Positions 37,737 to 47,863 are shown, counted from the stretch's first letter. The stretch is 64,000 nt of DNA from Salinispora arenicola (GCF_006716065.1 NZ_VFOL01000001.1:62001-126000); one strand, 5' to 3'. Numbers and translations: made by a program. Notes: generated by a model not told the origin, from the sequence alone.

Positions 37737-38731
37737 TCCGGCTTCGTCGTACGACTCATCAGCGCCGCGACCGCGCGGCGGGGGTCCACCCCCTCGTGGC
37801 AGACCAGCTCAACCTGCTCGGTGATCGGCATCTCGACCTCATGCGCTCGGGCCAGGTCGCGGATGGCGAGCGCACTCTTGACCCCCTCGGCGGTCTGCCG
37901 GGTAGCGATCCGGGCCTCCTCCAGGGTCGCCCCCCGGCCGAGGTGCTCACCGAAGGTGCGGTTGCGGGCCGACGGGGACGAGCAGGATGCCACCAGATCG
38001 CCCATTCCGGCCAGGCCGGCGAAGGTGAGCGGGTCGGCGCCGAGCGCGACGCCCAGCCGGGCGGTCTCGGCTAGTCCACGGGTGACCAGCATGGCCCGGG
38101 TGTTGTGGCCGAACCCCATCGCGGTGGCGATGCCGTACGCGAGAGCGATGACGTTCTTGACCGCGCCACCCAGCTCACAACCGATCACGTCGTCGTTGGT
38201 GTAGGGCCGGAAGTACGAGGTGGTGATCGCCCGCTGCACGAGGGTGGCCCGGTCGACGTCGGTGCAGGCGACCACGGTGGCGGCGGGCTGCTCGGCGACG
38301 ACCTCGGGGGCCAGGTTCGGGCCGGAGACCACGACCACCCGGTCAGCGGGCACCCGGGCGGTCTCCATGACGACCTCGCTCATCCGCTTGGTGGTGCCGA
38401 GCTCGATGCCCTTCATCAGGGAGACCAGCGTGGCGTCGGGGTGCAGGTGGGGGATCCACCCGGTGAGATTGCCGCGCAGCGTCTGTGACGGCACCGCGAG
38501 CACCACCACCTCGGCACCCGTGATCGCCTCCTGGGCGTCCCCGGTGGCGGTCACCCGATCCGGCAGCACCAGCCCCGGCAGGTACTCCGGATTGCGCCGT
38601 TCGGCCTTCATCGACGCCGCGACCGCCTCCCGCCGGGCCCAGAGGGTGACGTCCCGGCCGGCGTCAGCGAGGATCTTGGCGAAGGCCGTCCCCCAGGACC
38701 CGGCCCCCAACACCGCGACGTGCCCGCTCAT
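37733..38731 (-). CDS. gpsA: Glycerol-3-phosphate dehydrogenase (NAD(P)+)
   Basis: Reduces dihydroxyacetone phosphate to sn-glycerol-3-phosphate for phospholipids. 332 residues with the Rossmann motif [14 protein letters not shown] at the N-terminus, [26 protein letters not shown] with the catalytic Lys, and [12 protein letters not shown]. The ATG at 38729-38731 overlaps the plsC stop (ATGA). The placement next to an acylglycerol-phosphate acyltransferase fits a lipid-precursor operon. Confidence 0.96.
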   Translation of the reverse strand: MSGHVAVLGAGSWGTAFAKILADAGRDVTLWARREAVAASMKAERRNPEYLPGLVLPDRVTATGDAQEAITGAEVVVLAVPSQTLRGNLTGWIPHLHPDATLVSLMKGIELGTTKRMSEVVMETARVPADRVVVVSGPNLAPEVVAEQPAATVVACTDVDRATLVQRAITTSYFRPYTNDDVIGCELGGAVKNVIALAYGIATAMGFGHNTRAMLVTRGLAETARLGVALGADPLTFAGLAGMGDLVASCSSPSARNRTFGEHLGRGATLEEARIATRQTAEGVKSALAIRDLARAHEVEMPITEQVELVCHEGVDPRRAVAALMSRTTKPE

Positions 38732-39453
38732 GTCGCCGCTCCTGGGTGGCCGGCGCGGCCGGGCTGCTCCCACAGTGCGGGCGGGTCCGTCTGCCGGACC
38801 TCGGCGAGTAGGTCGCGTAGCCGCAGCATGATGACGTCGGTCATCTCCTCAAGCACCGCCTTCGTCGGAGGGACGCCGGCCCACCGCTCCAGGTCGACCG
38901 GGGGGCCGGCGACCACCGTCACCGGGATTCTTGGGCGCGGGTTCAGTCGGGTGGTCCGGGGGTCGAACATCCGCTCGGGCCCCCACATGGCGACCGGAAT
39001 GACCGGGGCACCGGTTGCCAGGGCGAGTCGCGCCGCGCCGGTCTTGCCCTTCATCGGCCACAGCTCGGGTTCCCGAGTGGTGGTGCCCTCCGGGTAGATC
39101 ACCACGGCACCACCCCCGTCGACCGTGTCGACCAGGAGATCCAACGACTGGACCGCGGACGAGGTACCGCGCTCGACCGGGATCTGCCAGCAGCGGCGCA
39201 GGATCCCACCAACCAGCGGGATTCGGAACAGGCTGGCCTTGCCGAGGAACTGCGGCCAACGCCCGGAGTCGTAGACGAAGTGCGCGGCGACCAGGGGGTC
39301 GGCGTGTGAGATGTGGTTCGGCACGATGATGATTCCGCCGGATCGGGGAAGGTGTTCCATGCCACGCCAACTCCGACGCGTCCAGATCGTCATCACAGAC
39401 TTGACCAGCACCACGGCGAACCGTTGCCAGAACCCGATCCTACGCCGCGCCAC
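38728..39453 (-). CDS. plsC: 1-acyl-sn-glycerol-3-phosphate acyltransferase
   Basis: Membrane-associated acyltransferase making phosphatidic acid, 241 residues. It has the catalytic NHISHAD (HX4D), a [13 protein letters not shown] segment and the substrate-binding [10 protein letters not shown] short N-terminal hydrophobic helix is present ([16 protein letters not shown]). The GTG at 39451-39453 is the first start of the conserved frame. It heads the plsC-gpsA-PLP enzyme operon and is divergent from cofC. Confidence 0.92.
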   Translation of the reverse strand: MARRRIGFWQRFAVVLVKSVMTIWTRRSWRGMEHLPRSGGIIIVPNHISHADPLVAAHFVYDSGRWPQFLGKASLFRIPLVGGILRRCWQIPVERGTSSAVQSLDLLVDTVDGGGAVVIYPEGTTTREPELWPMKGKTGAARLALATGAPVIPVAMWGPERMFDPRTTRLNPRPRIPVTVVAGPPVDLERWAGVPPTKAVLEEMTDVIMLRLRDLLAEVRQTDPPALWEQPGRAGHPGAAT

Positions 39454-39588
39454 CCACGCCTCCTTCTACGGCCACCGTCGGGCCCGTCGGTACGCCACCT
39501 CGGTCCAACGTCCGAGAGGTGAAATCATGCCTGCTCGCCCTGGGTCCGGCCAGTGAGGGTACCGGCACCGGGCTGGCAGGATGGCGGG

Positions 39589-40233
39589 GTGACCCAGGTG
39601 TGGACCGTAGTGGTGCCGGTGAAACGGCTGGGCGTGGCGAAGAGCCGGCTCCGCGGCGCGCTGCCGGACCAGCCGCACGAGGCGTTGGCGCTGGCGCTGG
39701 CGGTCGACACGGTCAGCGCGGTACTGGCCTGCCCGGTGGTCGCCGACGTGCTGGTGGTCACCGACGACCCGGCGGTGGCGACGGAGACCGGAATGGCCGG
39801 CGCCCGGGTAGTGCCGGACCGCCCCGCCGCCGGGCTCAACTCTGCCGTCCGGCATGGCGCGGCGACCGCCGGGGCAGGCTGGATCGCGGGCCTCACCGCG
39901 GATCTGCCCGCGCTGCGCCCGGCCGAGTTGGCGGCGGCCCTGTCGGCGGCGCGGACCGGCCCCACGAGCCGGCGGTACCTGCCCGACGCCCCCGGAACCG
40001 GCACCGTGCTCCTGGCCGCGCCGCCCGGCGTGCCCCTGAACCCACGTTTCGGCGGCAGCTCGGCGGCGGCCCACGCGGCCAGCGGGGCGCTTGCCCTGCT
40101 CGGCGACTGGCCAAGCCTACGCCGGGATGTCGACACCGCCACCGACCTGGCCGAGGCCGCCCGGCTCGGGCTGGGCCCGCGCACCGCGCTGCTGTGCGGC
40201 ACGGCCGCCCCGACCGCCGGCCGGTCGGTGTAG
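39589..40233 (+). CDS. cofC: Phospho-lactate/phosphoenolpyruvate guanylyltransferase of F420 synthesis
   Basis: Guanylyltransferase (CofC/FbiD) that activates the three-carbon precursor (2-phospholactate or PEP) for coenzyme F420. 214 residues with TVVVPVKRLGVAKSRLRG at the N-terminus, VLVVTDDPAVA and LTADLPALRPAEL. The family uses GTP, and the bacterial enzyme mostly uses PEP. The GTG at 39589 lies 7 bases after an AGGATGG ribosome binding site. The other F420 genes (fbiA, fbiB, fbiC) are not here. Confidence 0.9.
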   Translation: MTQVWTVVVPVKRLGVAKSRLRGALPDQPHEALALALAVDTVSAVLACPVVADVLVVTDDPAVATETGMAGARVVPDRPAAGLNSAVRHGAATAGAGWIAGLTADLPALRPAELAAALSAARTGPTSRRYLPDAPGTGTVLLAAPPGVPLNPRFGGSSAAAHAASGALALLGDWPSLRRDVDTATDLAEAARLGLGPRTALLCGTAAPTAGRSV

Positions 40234-40243
40234 CGTGCCGGTC

Positions 40244-40441
40244 ATGCAGGGCACGGTGGCCACCTACGACGCGGCGACCCGCAGCGGAGTGCTCCTCCTC
40301 GACGACGGCACCGAGCTGGCGTTCCCGGCCGCGGCGTTCGACGCCTCCGGCCTGCGGCTGCTCCGCCTCGGCCAACGGCTACGGGTGGAGACCGACGAGA
40401 CGGGGGCGGTGGTTCGCGTGACGTTGCCGACGATGACCTGA
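40244..40441 (+). CDS. Small cold-shock-like beta-barrel protein
   Basis: A 65-residue protein beginning MQGTVATYDAATRSGVLLLD and ending VVRVTLPTMT. The pattern G-T-V-x-x-Y-D and RSGVLLLDDGTEL resembles the first strands of the cold-shock/OB fold, but the aromatic RNP1/RNP2 motifs of true Csp proteins are not clear. The role is unknown. The ATG is at 40244, 10 bases after the cofC stop. The in-frame GTG at 40235 is possible. Confidence 0.75.
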   Translation: MQGTVATYDAATRSGVLLLDDGTELAFPAAAFDASGLRLLRLGQRLRVETDETGAVVRVTLPTMT

Positions 40442-40494
40442 CCAACCCGGCCAAGTTCATTTGGCGTTAACCGAGCTCAGGTCAAGATGAGCGG

Positions 40495-42804
40495 GTGAGC
40501 ACCCCTCGCGAGAACCCCGCCGACTCCGTCGCCAACCCGCAGGCGCCCCAACCCCACAACGGTTCCCGTCCCCGCGGGGCCAACGGTCGCTTCCTGTCCG
40601 CCCGGTCCGCCGACGCCGCCGGCGCTCCTGCGGAGACGACCGGCACCGACCCAGCGGGCGCCTCAGCCGGTCTGGAGGAGGTGCTCGAACCATCATCCGG
40701 GCCGCTGGTGCCACCAGCCGAACCGACCGCCGCCGAACCGCTGCCCCGGGACCGCTTCCTCAACCGGGAGCTGTCCTGGCTCGACTTCAACGCCCGGGTC
40801 CTCGCACTCGCCGAGGACTCTCGCACCCCGCTGCTGGAGCGGGCGAAGTTCCTTGCCATCTTCGCCAGCAACCTCGACGAGTTCTACATGGTGCGGGTGG
40901 CCGGACTGAAGCGTCGGCTCTCCGCGGGACTGCCGGTGCGCGGCGGTGACCGGATGCCGCTGCGCACCCAGCTCGAACTGATCGCGGCGAAGACCGCCGC
41001 CCTGGTCAACCGGCACGCCGCCTGTTTCGTCGACGACGTGCTGCCCAAGCTGGCCGCCACGGGCCTGCGCATCCTCAGCTGGGGAGACCTGACCGACGCC
41101 GAGCACGAACGGTTGCGCACCTACTTCGGTGAACACATCTTCCCCGTACTCACGCCACTCGCGGTCGACCCGGCGCACCCGTTCCCGTACATCTCCGGGC
41201 GGTCGCTCAACCTGGCGGTGTCCGTCTGCGCCCCGGACGGCGGGTCGGAGTTGTTCGCGCGGGTCAAGGTGCCCAACAACGTGCCCCGGTTCGTCCGCGT
41301 CCACCGGGACGAGCCCGGCGTCCAGGTACTGCCGGTGGAGGACCTGATCTCGGTGCACCTGGGCCAGCTGTTCTCCGGGATGCAGGTGGTGGAGTGCCAC
41401 CTGTTCCGGGTGACCCGCAACGCCGAGGTGGAGGTGGACGAGGACCGGGACGAGGACCTGCTGCAAGCCCTCGAACGGGAACTCGCGCGGCGCCGGTTCG
41501 GCCCGCCGGTACGGCTGGAGGTGGCTGCCTCGATCTCCGAGCACATGCTGGACCTCCTCGTCCGCGAACTGGACATGGACGACCAGGACGTCCAGCGGGT
41601 GGACGGTCTGCTCGACCTGTCCGCCCTGTGGCAGCTGTACGGTGAGGCCGATCGGCCGGATCTCAAGGACCCGCCGTTCGTACCGGCCACCCACCCGCGG
41701 CTCGCCGAGGGTGAGGTGCCACGCAGCGTCTTCGCCACCCTGCGCGACGGCGACGTGCTGGTGCACCACCCGTACCGCTCCTTCGCCACCAGCGTGCAAC
41801 GCTTCATCGAGCAGGCCGCCGCGGACCCGAACGTGCTGGCCATCAAGCAGACCCTCTACCGCACCAGCGGCGACTCCCCGATCGTTGACGCCCTGGTTGA
41901 CGCGGCTGAGGCCGGCAAGCAGGTGGTGGTGCTGGTCGAGCTGAAGGCCCGGTTCGACGAAATCGCCAACATCGGCTGGGCCCGGACACTCGAACGCGCC
42001 GGTTGCCACGTCGTCTACGGCCTGGTGGGCCTCAAGACGCACTGCAAGACGGCGCTGGTGGTCCGGCAGGAGGGCAATCAGATCCGCCGCTACTGCCATA
42101 TCGGCACCGGCAACTACCATCCGAAAACCGCCCGGCTGTACGAGGATTTCGGCATGCTCACGGCCGATCCGGAGATCGGTGCTGACCTGACCGACCTGTT
42201 CAACGTGCTGACCGGTTACAGCCGGCAGACGGCGTACCGGCGGCTACTGGTGGCGCCGCAGGGAATCCGCAGCGGCCTGATCGAGCGGATCGAACGGGAG
42301 ATCTCGAACGTCAGGCTGGGCATGTCGGGGCTGGTCCAGTTCAAGGTGAACTCGCTGGTCGACGAGGAGCTCACGGACGCGCTCTACCGTGCCTCCCAGG
42401 CCGGCGTCCACGTGGACCTGCTGATTCGTGGCATGTGCACGCTCCGCCCGGGTGTGCCGGGCCTGTCGGAGAACATCCGTGTCCGGTCGGTTCTCGGCCG
42501 GTTCCTCGAGCACTCACGGATCTTCCGGTTCGGCAACGACGGGGATGCCGAGTTCTGGATGGGGTCGGCCGACCTGATGCACCGCAACCTGGATCGACGG
42601 GTCGAGGCTCTGGTACGGGTCAGTGACCCGGTGGCCCGGGCCGAGCTGGATCACGTGCTGAGCGCCGCGTTCAGCCCCGACGTGGAGGCGTTCGAGCTCG
42701 ACGCGGAGGGCAACTGGCACCGATGGACCGGCACCGGGGACGCGCCCTTGGCGCACCTACAGGATTTGTTGCTGCGCCGCGTCGGTGGTACGGCCGTAGG
42801 CTGA
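40495..42804 (+). CDS. ppk: Polyphosphate kinase 1
   Basis: Reversibly makes inorganic polyphosphate from ATP. The 769-residue protein has a variable Ala/Pro-rich N-terminal extension (about 1-80) before [17 protein letters not shown]. The core follows, with [28 protein letters not shown] and [20 protein letters not shown], in which the His (about 535) is the autophosphorylated residue. A second phospholipase D-like half ends [19 protein letters not shown] start, with the nearest ribosome-binding sequence weak. In this order ppk precedes the NUDIX-phosphatase fusion and HU. Confidence 0.96.
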   Translation: MSTPRENPADSVANPQAPQPHNGSRPRGANGRFLSARSADAAGAPAETTGTDPAGASAGLEEVLEPSSGPLVPPAEPTAAEPLPRDRFLNRELSWLDFNARVLALAEDSRTPLLERAKFLAIFASNLDEFYMVRVAGLKRRLSAGLPVRGGDRMPLRTQLELIAAKTAALVNRHAACFVDDVLPKLAATGLRILSWGDLTDAEHERLRTYFGEHIFPVLTPLAVDPAHPFPYISGRSLNLAVSVCAPDGGSELFARVKVPNNVPRFVRVHRDEPGVQVLPVEDLISVHLGQLFSGMQVVECHLFRVTRNAEVEVDEDRDEDLLQALERELARRRFGPPVRLEVAASISEHMLDLLVRELDMDDQDVQRVDGLLDLSALWQLYGEADRPDLKDPPFVPATHPRLAEGEVPRSVFATLRDGDVLVHHPYRSFATSVQRFIEQAAADPNVLAIKQTLYRTSGDSPIVDALVDAAEAGKQVVVLVELKARFDEIANIGWARTLERAGCHVVYGLVGLKTHCKTALVVRQEGNQIRRYCHIGTGNYHPKTARLYEDFGMLTADPEIGADLTDLFNVLTGYSRQTAYRRLLVAPQGIRSGLIERIEREISNVRLGMSGLVQFKVNSLVDEELTDALYRASQAGVHVDLLIRGMCTLRPGVPGLSENIRVRSVLGRFLEHSRIFRFGNDGDAEFWMGSADLMHRNLDRRVEALVRVSDPVARAELDHVLSAAFSPDVEAFELDAEGNWHRWTGTGDAPLAHLQDLLLRRVGGTAVG

Positions 42805-42808
42805 CGGA

Positions 42809-42952
42809 ATGGGGGGCGTGGGCGAGTATGAGATGGACGGCGGCCGCGGCGGTGGCGAGAAACGAGACGATGTGCGGTCGGTACCGGCGGTGGGCCCCAC
42901 GGCGCTCGTCGGTGGCGGTGGTCGTGCGCTACCGCTGGTGACGCTGTGGTGA
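42809..42952 (+). CDS. Possible 47-residue small protein coupled to the NUDIX gene
   Basis: An ATG frame between ppk and the NUDIX gene encoding a Gly/Arg/Asp-rich 47-residue peptide that ends RALPLVTLW. Its TGA overlaps the second GTG of the NUDIX gene in a GTGA arrangement, as expected for translational coupling. There is no clear ribosome binding site before the ATG, 5 bases after the ppk stop. It may simply be a reading frame through an intergenic region. Confidence 0.3.
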   Translation: MGGVGEYEMDGGRGGGEKRDDVRSVPAVGPTALVGGGGRALPLVTLW

Positions 42953-43836
42953 GCCAGGTTCCGCCGGCGGACGCGATCCGGGCGGCCGGCGGTGTGCTCT
43001 GGCAGGCGGGCGCGGCCGGTGTCGAGGTCTGCCTGGTGCACCGACCCCGGTACGGCGACTGGTCGCTGCCCAAGGGCAAGCTGGAGCCGGGCGAGCATCC
43101 GCTGCGCGCCGCCCTCCGCGAGGTCGCCGAGGAGACCGATGTCCGGGCGGTGCCGCAGGCACGGCTGCCGAGAGTGCGCTACCGCAGTGAGGGCCGTCCG
43201 AAGGTGGTCGACTACTGGTCGATGCGGGCGGTCGGGACAGGTGGTTTCCAGCCCGGCACCGAGGTTGACGAGGTGCGCTGGCTCGCCGTGGATGCGGCGG
43301 CCGGGTTGGCCAGTTATCGGCACGACGCCCAGGTGCTCAGCGCGTTCGCGGCTCTGCCACCGGTGACCGCGTCGGTCGTACTGGTGCGGTCCGCGCACGC
43401 GGGTGGGCGGAGCGCCTGGTCTGGTCCGGCCATCGGCCGACCGCTGGACGCCGAGGGCTGGGCGCAGGCACGGTGGTTGGCGCCGCTGGTGGCGCTGGTG
43501 GCGCCGGTACGCCTGCTCTCCGCGTCGGCTCGGCGTTGCCGCCAGACCCTCGACCCGGTGGCGACGTTGCTCGACCTGCCCGTCGAGGTGGACGACGACT
43601 TGGATGTCCCACCGGCTGGCCAGAACCGGGACGAGTGCGTGTCGGCCGCCGCCGCCCGCCTGGCCGGGTTTGGTGCGGCGGGTACGTCAGCGGTGGTGTG
43701 CGGGCAGGGCGCGATGGTTTCGGGGGCGCTGAAACGTCTTTCCGGCCGCTCCGGCGACTTCGCCACCGCGCGCGGGGGCGGCTGGCTGCTCGCCTTCGCC
43801 GGCGCGACCCTCCTCGCCACCCCCGACCCCCTGTAG
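42946..43836 (+). CDS. NUDIX hydrolase fused to a degenerate histidine-phosphatase domain (MutT1-like)
   Basis: A 296-residue two-domain protein resembling mycobacterial MutT1. The N-terminal NUDIX domain has a complete Nudix box: GKLEPGEHPLRAALREVAEETD (about 44-65; first and last parts GKLEPGE and REVAEETD). The C-terminal half (about 145-296) is a histidine-phosphatase fold. In it the nucleophilic His of the VRHG-type motif is replaced by Ser (VLVRSAHAG, codon TCC at 43390-43392), so phosphatase activity is probably lost. In MutT1 the two domains together sanitise oxidised GTP/dGTP and related diphosphonucleosides. The start is GTG 42946 or 42949, the latter overlapping a small upstream frame. 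Confidence 0.88.
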   Translation: MVSQVPPADAIRAAGGVLWQAGAAGVEVCLVHRPRYGDWSLPKGKLEPGEHPLRAALREVAEETDVRAVPQARLPRVRYRSEGRPKVVDYWSMRAVGTGGFQPGTEVDEVRWLAVDAAAGLASYRHDAQVLSAFAALPPVTASVVLVRSAHAGGRSAWSGPAIGRPLDAEGWAQARWLAPLVALVAPVRLLSASARRCRQTLDPVATLLDLPVEVDDDLDVPPAGQNRDECVSAAAARLAGFGAAGTSAVVCGQGAMVSGALKRLSGRSGDFATARGGGWLLAFAGATLLATPDPL

Positions 43837-43909
43837 CCGGTTCGACCGACTCCGGTACGGCCTGCCGCGCCCTGTCTGACGTCCGCGTCTCGGCGGGACT
43901 GTGGAGGTA

Positions 43910-43948
43910 CGTCGGGGGCGCCCACCGCGATGGTGGACGCCCCCGACG
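43910..43948. terminator. Bidirectional terminator between NUDIX gene and HU
   Basis: Hairpin with 17-bp arms (CGTCGGGGGCGCCCACC and its complement with one mismatch) and a GCGAT loop, between convergent genes. It ends 11 bases before the HU stop codon. Confidence 0.75.
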
Positions 43949-43958
43949 GTGGCGGAGC

Positions 43959-44570
43959 TCAGCGCTTGGTTGCCCGCTTCGCCGGTGCCTTCTTCGCGGT
44001 GGCCTTCGTGGCCGCCGCGCTCTTGCGCGCCGCCGTGGACTTCGCGGCCGGCGCCGCCTTCTTCGTCGCGGACTTCCGCGCCGCCGCGGCCTTCGTCGCG
44101 GCGGCGCTCTTCTTCGCCGGAGCGGCCTTGACCGCGGTCTTCTTCGCCGCCGCGGTCTTCTTCGCCGCGGTGGTCTTGGCGGCGGTGGTCCTCGTCGCCT
44201 TGGCCGCCGTGGTCTTCTTGGCCGTGGTGCCAGTGCTCCTGGTGCTGGCTGCCTTGGCGGCGGCGGTTTTCTTCGCCGCCGTGGCCTTCGGCACCTTGCC
44301 GCTGGCCACCATCTCCTTGAACCCGGTGCCCGGGCGGAACGTCGGGACGGAGGTCTTCTTGACCTTCACCGCCTCGCCGGTCCGTGGATTGCGTGCTGTT
44401 CGAGCTCCCCGGACACGCTTCTCGAACGCTCCGAAGCCGGTGATCGACACCTTCTCGCCCTTGGTGACCGCCGCCTGGACCTCAGTGAGGACCGCGTCGA
44501 GCGCGGCCGTCGCCGTCTTCCGGTCCCCCAGGCGAACGGCGAGCGACTCGATAAGCTCGGCCTTGTTCAC
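43959..44570 (-). CDS. DNA-binding protein HU with long Lys/Ala-rich tail
   Basis: Nucleoid protein of 203 residues. Residues 1-92 are a standard HU fold ([50 protein letters not shown]). The remaining 110 residues are a repetitive Lys/Ala/Thr tail made of KKTAAAKK and [12 protein letters not shown] units, resembling eukaryotic histone H1 and the mycobacterial/streptomycete HupB/HupS tail. The GTG at 44568-44570 has GGAGGAAG immediately upstream at ideal distance. The longer open frame is excluded because it adds unconserved residues. Confidence 0.95.
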   Translation of the reverse strand: MNKAELIESLAVRLGDRKTATAALDAVLTEVQAAVTKGEKVSITGFGAFEKRVRGARTARNPRTGEAVKVKKTSVPTFRPGTGFKEMVASGKVPKATAAKKTAAAKAASTRSTGTTAKKTTAAKATRTTAAKTTAAKKTAAAKKTAVKAAPAKKSAAATKAAAARKSATKKAAPAAKSTAARKSAAATKATAKKAPAKRATKR

Positions 44571-44742
44571 GACTTCCTCCCGATTGTGTAACTGACTCGA
44601 CGCGAGCCATTCTGCGCGCACGGTATGCCCTGCGCTGGCGCTACACAAACATTCGACAGAAAAAGGCCCTTGTGTCGCAAAGGATTCGCCCCACCGGCGA
44701 CGCCGGCGGGGCGGATTTCCCCCGTGGGACGGGGGCGGACAG

Positions 44743-45330
44743 CTATGTGACGGTCGGGAGGAACGGCGGCCGGGACGCCTCGAAGTCGCCGATCACGACC
44801 TCGTGTCGGAGGGTGAGTCCAATGTCGTCCAAGCCCTCCATCAGCCGCCAGCGGCTGAACTCTTCCAGCGCGAACGACCAGGTCGCCTCCCCGACCCGGA
44901 CCTGGCGGGCGTCGAGGTCGACGGTGACCGGCGTGCGCGGATCGGCCTCGACCCGGTTCCAGATCTCTTCGATGGCTTCCAATTCCAACTCAACTGGCAG
45001 CAGCCCTCCCTTGAGCGCGTTGCCCCGGAAGATGTCTCCGAAGCGCGGGGAGAGCACGGCCCGGAACCCCCAGTCCCGCAAGGCCCAGACGGCATGCTCC
45101 CGAGACGAGCCGGTGCCGAACTCGGGACCAGCAACCAGGATCGACGCATCCGAATACGATTCATCATTGAGGACGAACCCCTGATCCTCCCGCCACCCAC
45201 TGAACAAGCCATCCGCGAATCCTGTTCGCGTCACTCGTTTGAGATATACGGCAGGAATGATCTGATCGGTATCCACATTAGAACGACGCAATGGCGCGGC
45301 AGTGCCGGTGTGGATGGTGAACTTCTCCAT
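44743..45330 (-). CDS. leuD: 3-isopropylmalate dehydratase small subunit
   Basis: Small subunit of isopropylmalate isomerase in leucine synthesis, 195 residues. It begins [27 protein letters not shown] and carries [19 protein letters not shown], the swivel-domain signature. It follows leuC by 15 bases, so the two subunits are made together. Confidence 0.97.
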   Translation of the reverse strand: MEKFTIHTGTAAPLRRSNVDTDQIIPAVYLKRVTRTGFADGLFSGWREDQGFVLNDESYSDASILVAGPEFGTGSSREHAVWALRDWGFRAVLSPRFGDIFRGNALKGGLLPVELELEAIEEIWNRVEADPRTPVTVDLDARQVRVGEATWSFALEEFSRWRLMEGLDDIGLTLRHEVVIGDFEASRPPFLPTVT

Positions 45331-45345
45331 CAGCGATGTCCTCTG

Positions 45346-46791
45346 CTACAGATCGGCGGGGGAGGCCAGCCGGCCCGTCACGGCGGTGGCGGCGGCGACC
45401 GGCGGGGAAACCAGATGGGTACGCCCGCCCCGACCCTGGCGGCCCTCGAAGTTACGGTTCGAGGTCGAGGCGGCACGCTGACCCGGGAGGAGCGTGTCCG
45501 GGTTCATCCCCAGACACATCGAGCAGCCCGCGAAGCGCCACTCGGCGCCCGCTTCGGTAAAGATCTTGTCCAGCCCTTCGGCCTCGGCGCTTTCCCGCAC
45601 CACGGCGGAGCCCGGCACGACGAGCATCCGTACGCCCTGCGCCACCCGGTGCCCACGCAGCACGTCCGCGGCCGCGCGCAGGTCCTCGATCCGACCGTTG
45701 GTGCAGGAGCCGACGAAGACCACGTCGACGGCGAGGTCGCGCAGCGCGGTGCCCGGAGCGAGGTCCATGTACTCCAGAGCGCGGCGGGCGGCGGCCCGCT
45801 CCGGCTCGGTGGCGAGCTCGTCCGGGTGCGGCACGCTCGCATCCAGCGGCGCACCCTGCCCCGGGTTGGTACCCCAGGTTACAAACGGTGTGATCCGGCT
45901 CGCGTCCAGAGTCACCTCGGCGTCGAAGGTCGCGTCGGCGTCGGTGGTCAGCGTCCGCCAGTACGCGACCGCCGCCTCCCAGTCGGCGCCGGCCGGGGCG
46001 TTGGGCCGCCCCCTGAGGTAGTCGAACGTGGTCTCGTCGGGGGCGATCATGCCCGCCTTGGCACCCCACTCGATGGACATGTTGGCGATGGTCATCCGGC
46101 CTTCCATGGACAGCTTCCGGATCGCCTCACCCCGGTACTCCACCACGTGCCCCCGGCCACCACCGGTTCCGACCTGGGCAATCAGGGCGAGCACCAGGTC
46201 CTTCGCGGTGACGCCCGGCGCGAGGTCGCCGACCACGTTGACCGCCATCGTCCTCGGACGGGCCTGCGGCAACGTCTGGGTGGCGAGCACGTGCTCGACC
46301 TCGCTGGTACCGATCCCGAAGGCCAGCGCGCCGAAAGCCCCGTGCGTGGCGGTGTGCGAGTCACCGCAGACGATCGTCATGCCGGGCTGGGTCAGGCCCA
46401 GCTGCGGACCGATGACGTGGACGATTCCCTGGTTCCTGTCGCCCAGCGGGTGCAGCCGCACGCCGAACTCGGCGCAGTTGCGGCGCAGCGTCTCGATCTG
46501 GGTACGAGAGGTGGGGTCGGTGATGGTCAGCAGGTCACCGCGCCGGGACCGAAACGACGGGTCCGCGTACCCGGTGGGAGTGTTGTGGTCCTCAGTCGCG
46601 ATCGTCAGGTCGGGGCGGCGAACCCGGCGGCCGGCGAGACGCAGCCCGTCGAAGGCTTGCGGGCTCGTCACCTCGTGGAGCAGGTGCAGGTCGATGAAGA
46701 GCAGATCGGGCTCGCCCTTGGCGGATCGGACGACGTGCGCGGCCCAGACCTTCTCGGCCAGGGTCCTCGATTCAGAAGTGACTCCCACCAT
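45346..46791 (-). CDS. leuC: 3-isopropylmalate dehydratase large subunit
   Basis: Large subunit of isopropylmalate isomerase, carrying the 4Fe-4S cluster, 481 residues. The first cluster cysteine is in [14 protein letters not shown] and the other two are in [12 protein letters not shown]. Other signatures are EDHNTPT and [17 protein letters not shown] start with AGGA about 7 bases upstream. The divergent regulator at 46841 is the expected controller, and only 49 bases separate the two starts. Confidence 0.97.
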   Translation of the reverse strand: MVGVTSESRTLAEKVWAAHVVRSAKGEPDLLFIDLHLLHEVTSPQAFDGLRLAGRRVRRPDLTIATEDHNTPTGYADPSFRSRRGDLLTITDPTSRTQIETLRRNCAEFGVRLHPLGDRNQGIVHVIGPQLGLTQPGMTIVCGDSHTATHGAFGALAFGIGTSEVEHVLATQTLPQARPRTMAVNVVGDLAPGVTAKDLVLALIAQVGTGGGRGHVVEYRGEAIRKLSMEGRMTIANMSIEWGAKAGMIAPDETTFDYLRGRPNAPAGADWEAAVAYWRTLTTDADATFDAEVTLDASRITPFVTWGTNPGQGAPLDASVPHPDELATEPERAAARRALEYMDLAPGTALRDLAVDVVFVGSCTNGRIEDLRAAADVLRGHRVAQGVRMLVVPGSAVVRESAEAEGLDKIFTEAGAEWRFAGCSMCLGMNPDTLLPGQRAASTSNRNFEGRQGRGGRTHLVSPPVAAATAVTGRLASPADL

Positions 46792-46840
46792 CTGGACATC
46801 CTAAATTCTGGGAGGTATGTTTCGGGTTGTGGGACACAGT
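46792..46840. promoter_or_regulatory. Compact divergent promoter, leuCD / IclR regulator
   Basis: A 49-base intergenic region shared by two divergent genes. It contains a lower-GC core (CTAAATTCTGGGAGG) and must hold both promoters, so binding of the IclR regulator here would affect both directions. In Corynebacterium (LtbR) and Streptomyces (NdgR) this position is the known operator for leuCD. No perfect palindrome was identified. Confidence 0.5.
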
Positions 46841-47527
46841 ATGAGCGGTGTCGGCGTTCTCGACAAGGCGGTGGTCATCCTGGCCGCCTGTGTCGACGGC
46901 GCCAGCCTGGCCGAACTCGTTGAACGCACAAAGCTGCCCCGGGCGACAGCACACCGGTTGGCACAGGCACTGGAGATCCACCGAATGCTGGTACGCGACA
47001 CACAGGGACGGTGGCGTCCCGGTCCGCGCCTGGGCGAGCTGGCCAACGCCGCGCCCGACGTGCTGCTGACCGCCGCCGAACCCCTGCTCTCCGCGCTCCG
47101 GGACGCCACCGGGGAGAGTGCACAGCTCTACCTGCGCCGGGCCGACGAGCGCATCTGCGTCGCCGCCGCCGAGCGCGCCAGTGGCCTGCGGGACACCGTG
47201 CCGGTCGGGTCGGTACTGCCCATGACGGCCGGCTCCGCGGCACAGATCCTGCTGGCCTGGGAGCCACCGGAGGCCGTCATGCCGCTACTGCCCCGCTCAA
47301 AGTTCACCGGTCGCAACCTCGCCGAGGTCCGGCGCCGCGGTTGGGCTCAGAGCGTCGCCGAACGGGAAGCCGGTGTGGCGAGCGTCTCCGCACCGATCCG
47401 GGACCGCACCGGACGGGTCATCGCCGCGGTCAGTGTCAGCGGCCCTATCGAACGACTGGGCCGTCGCCCCGGCGAGCGCCATGCGATGGCGGTCGTACGG
47501 GCCGGCCAGCGGCTTTCCGGCCTGTAG
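46841..47527 (+). CDS. ndgR: IclR-family regulator of leucine/amino-acid metabolism (NdgR/LtbR type)
   Basis: A 228-residue IclR regulator. The N-terminal winged helix (LAELVERTKLPRATAHRLAQALEIHRML) is followed by the IclR effector domain (RDATGESAQLYLRR; VPVGSVLPMTAGSAAQ; SVSAPIRDRTGRVIAAVSVSG). Its position, divergent from leuCD, and the SGVGVLDKA N-terminus match NdgR/LtbR. The start is uncertain. The ATG at 46841 fits the family, the GTG at 46829 and the ATG at 46817 are in frame, and GGAGG at 46811-46815 is too close to the last of these. Confidence 0.92.
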   Translation: MSGVGVLDKAVVILAACVDGASLAELVERTKLPRATAHRLAQALEIHRMLVRDTQGRWRPGPRLGELANAAPDVLLTAAEPLLSALRDATGESAQLYLRRADERICVAAAERASGLRDTVPVGSVLPMTAGSAAQILLAWEPPEAVMPLLPRSKFTGRNLAEVRRRGWAQSVAEREAGVASVSAPIRDRTGRVIAAVSVSGPIERLGRRPGERHAMAVVRAGQRLSGL

Positions 47528-47594
47528 CCCACGGCGGCCCGCGAACCCTTGCCCGCCCACCCGGGTGGGCGGGAGCGAACGTGGCGCGGGAACC

Positions 47595-47632
47595 GAACAG
47601 GCCCGTCTCGCGAAGGCGAGACGGGCCTGTTC
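47595..47632. terminator. Perfect hairpin between regulator gene and tRNA-Glu
   Basis: Arms of 17 bp (GAACAGGCCCGTCTCGC and exact complement) with a GAAG loop. It lies 7 bases beyond the mature 3' end of the first tRNA-Glu on the minus strand and downstream of ndgR on the plus strand, so it can serve both. Confidence 0.8.
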
Positions 47633-47638
47633 GAAGAG

Positions 47639-47711
47639 TAGCCCCGACCGGATTCGAACCGGCGCTACCGCCTTGAGAGGGCGGCGTCCTGGGCCGCTAG
47701 ACGACGGGGCC
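47639..47711 (-). tRNA. tRNA-Glu (anticodon CTC)
   Basis: A 73-base tRNA read on the minus strand. The acceptor stem GGCCCCG pairs with CGGGGCU including the G1-U72 pair common in tRNA-Glu. The anticodon stem-loop is CCGCC-CTCTCAA-GGCGG, giving anticodon CTC. The T-loop is TTCGAAT and the discriminator is A. CCA is not encoded. Confidence 0.95.
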
Positions 47712-47863
47712 AGGAATTTCCCCAAATCGACCACCCAGGAGGGTGGTACGCCGATAGTCTACCGGCACCGGCCGGCGAACCCACAGCGGGGGGCACGCGC
47801 CCCTGACCCAACACGATGATGCACGCGGCTGGCAGGTCCTACCCGCCGATCCGGACGCGCGAA

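Noticed and set aside
44000..44290. Repeats in the 3' part of the HU gene as a CRISPR or satellite array
   Set aside because: The repetition follows Lys/Ala codons of the HU tail, varies in length and has no spacers. It is coding.
44803..46923. A 706-codon plus-strand frame across leuD and leuC
   Set aside because: It crosses two established genes and their junction on the opposite strand and has no recognisable domain.
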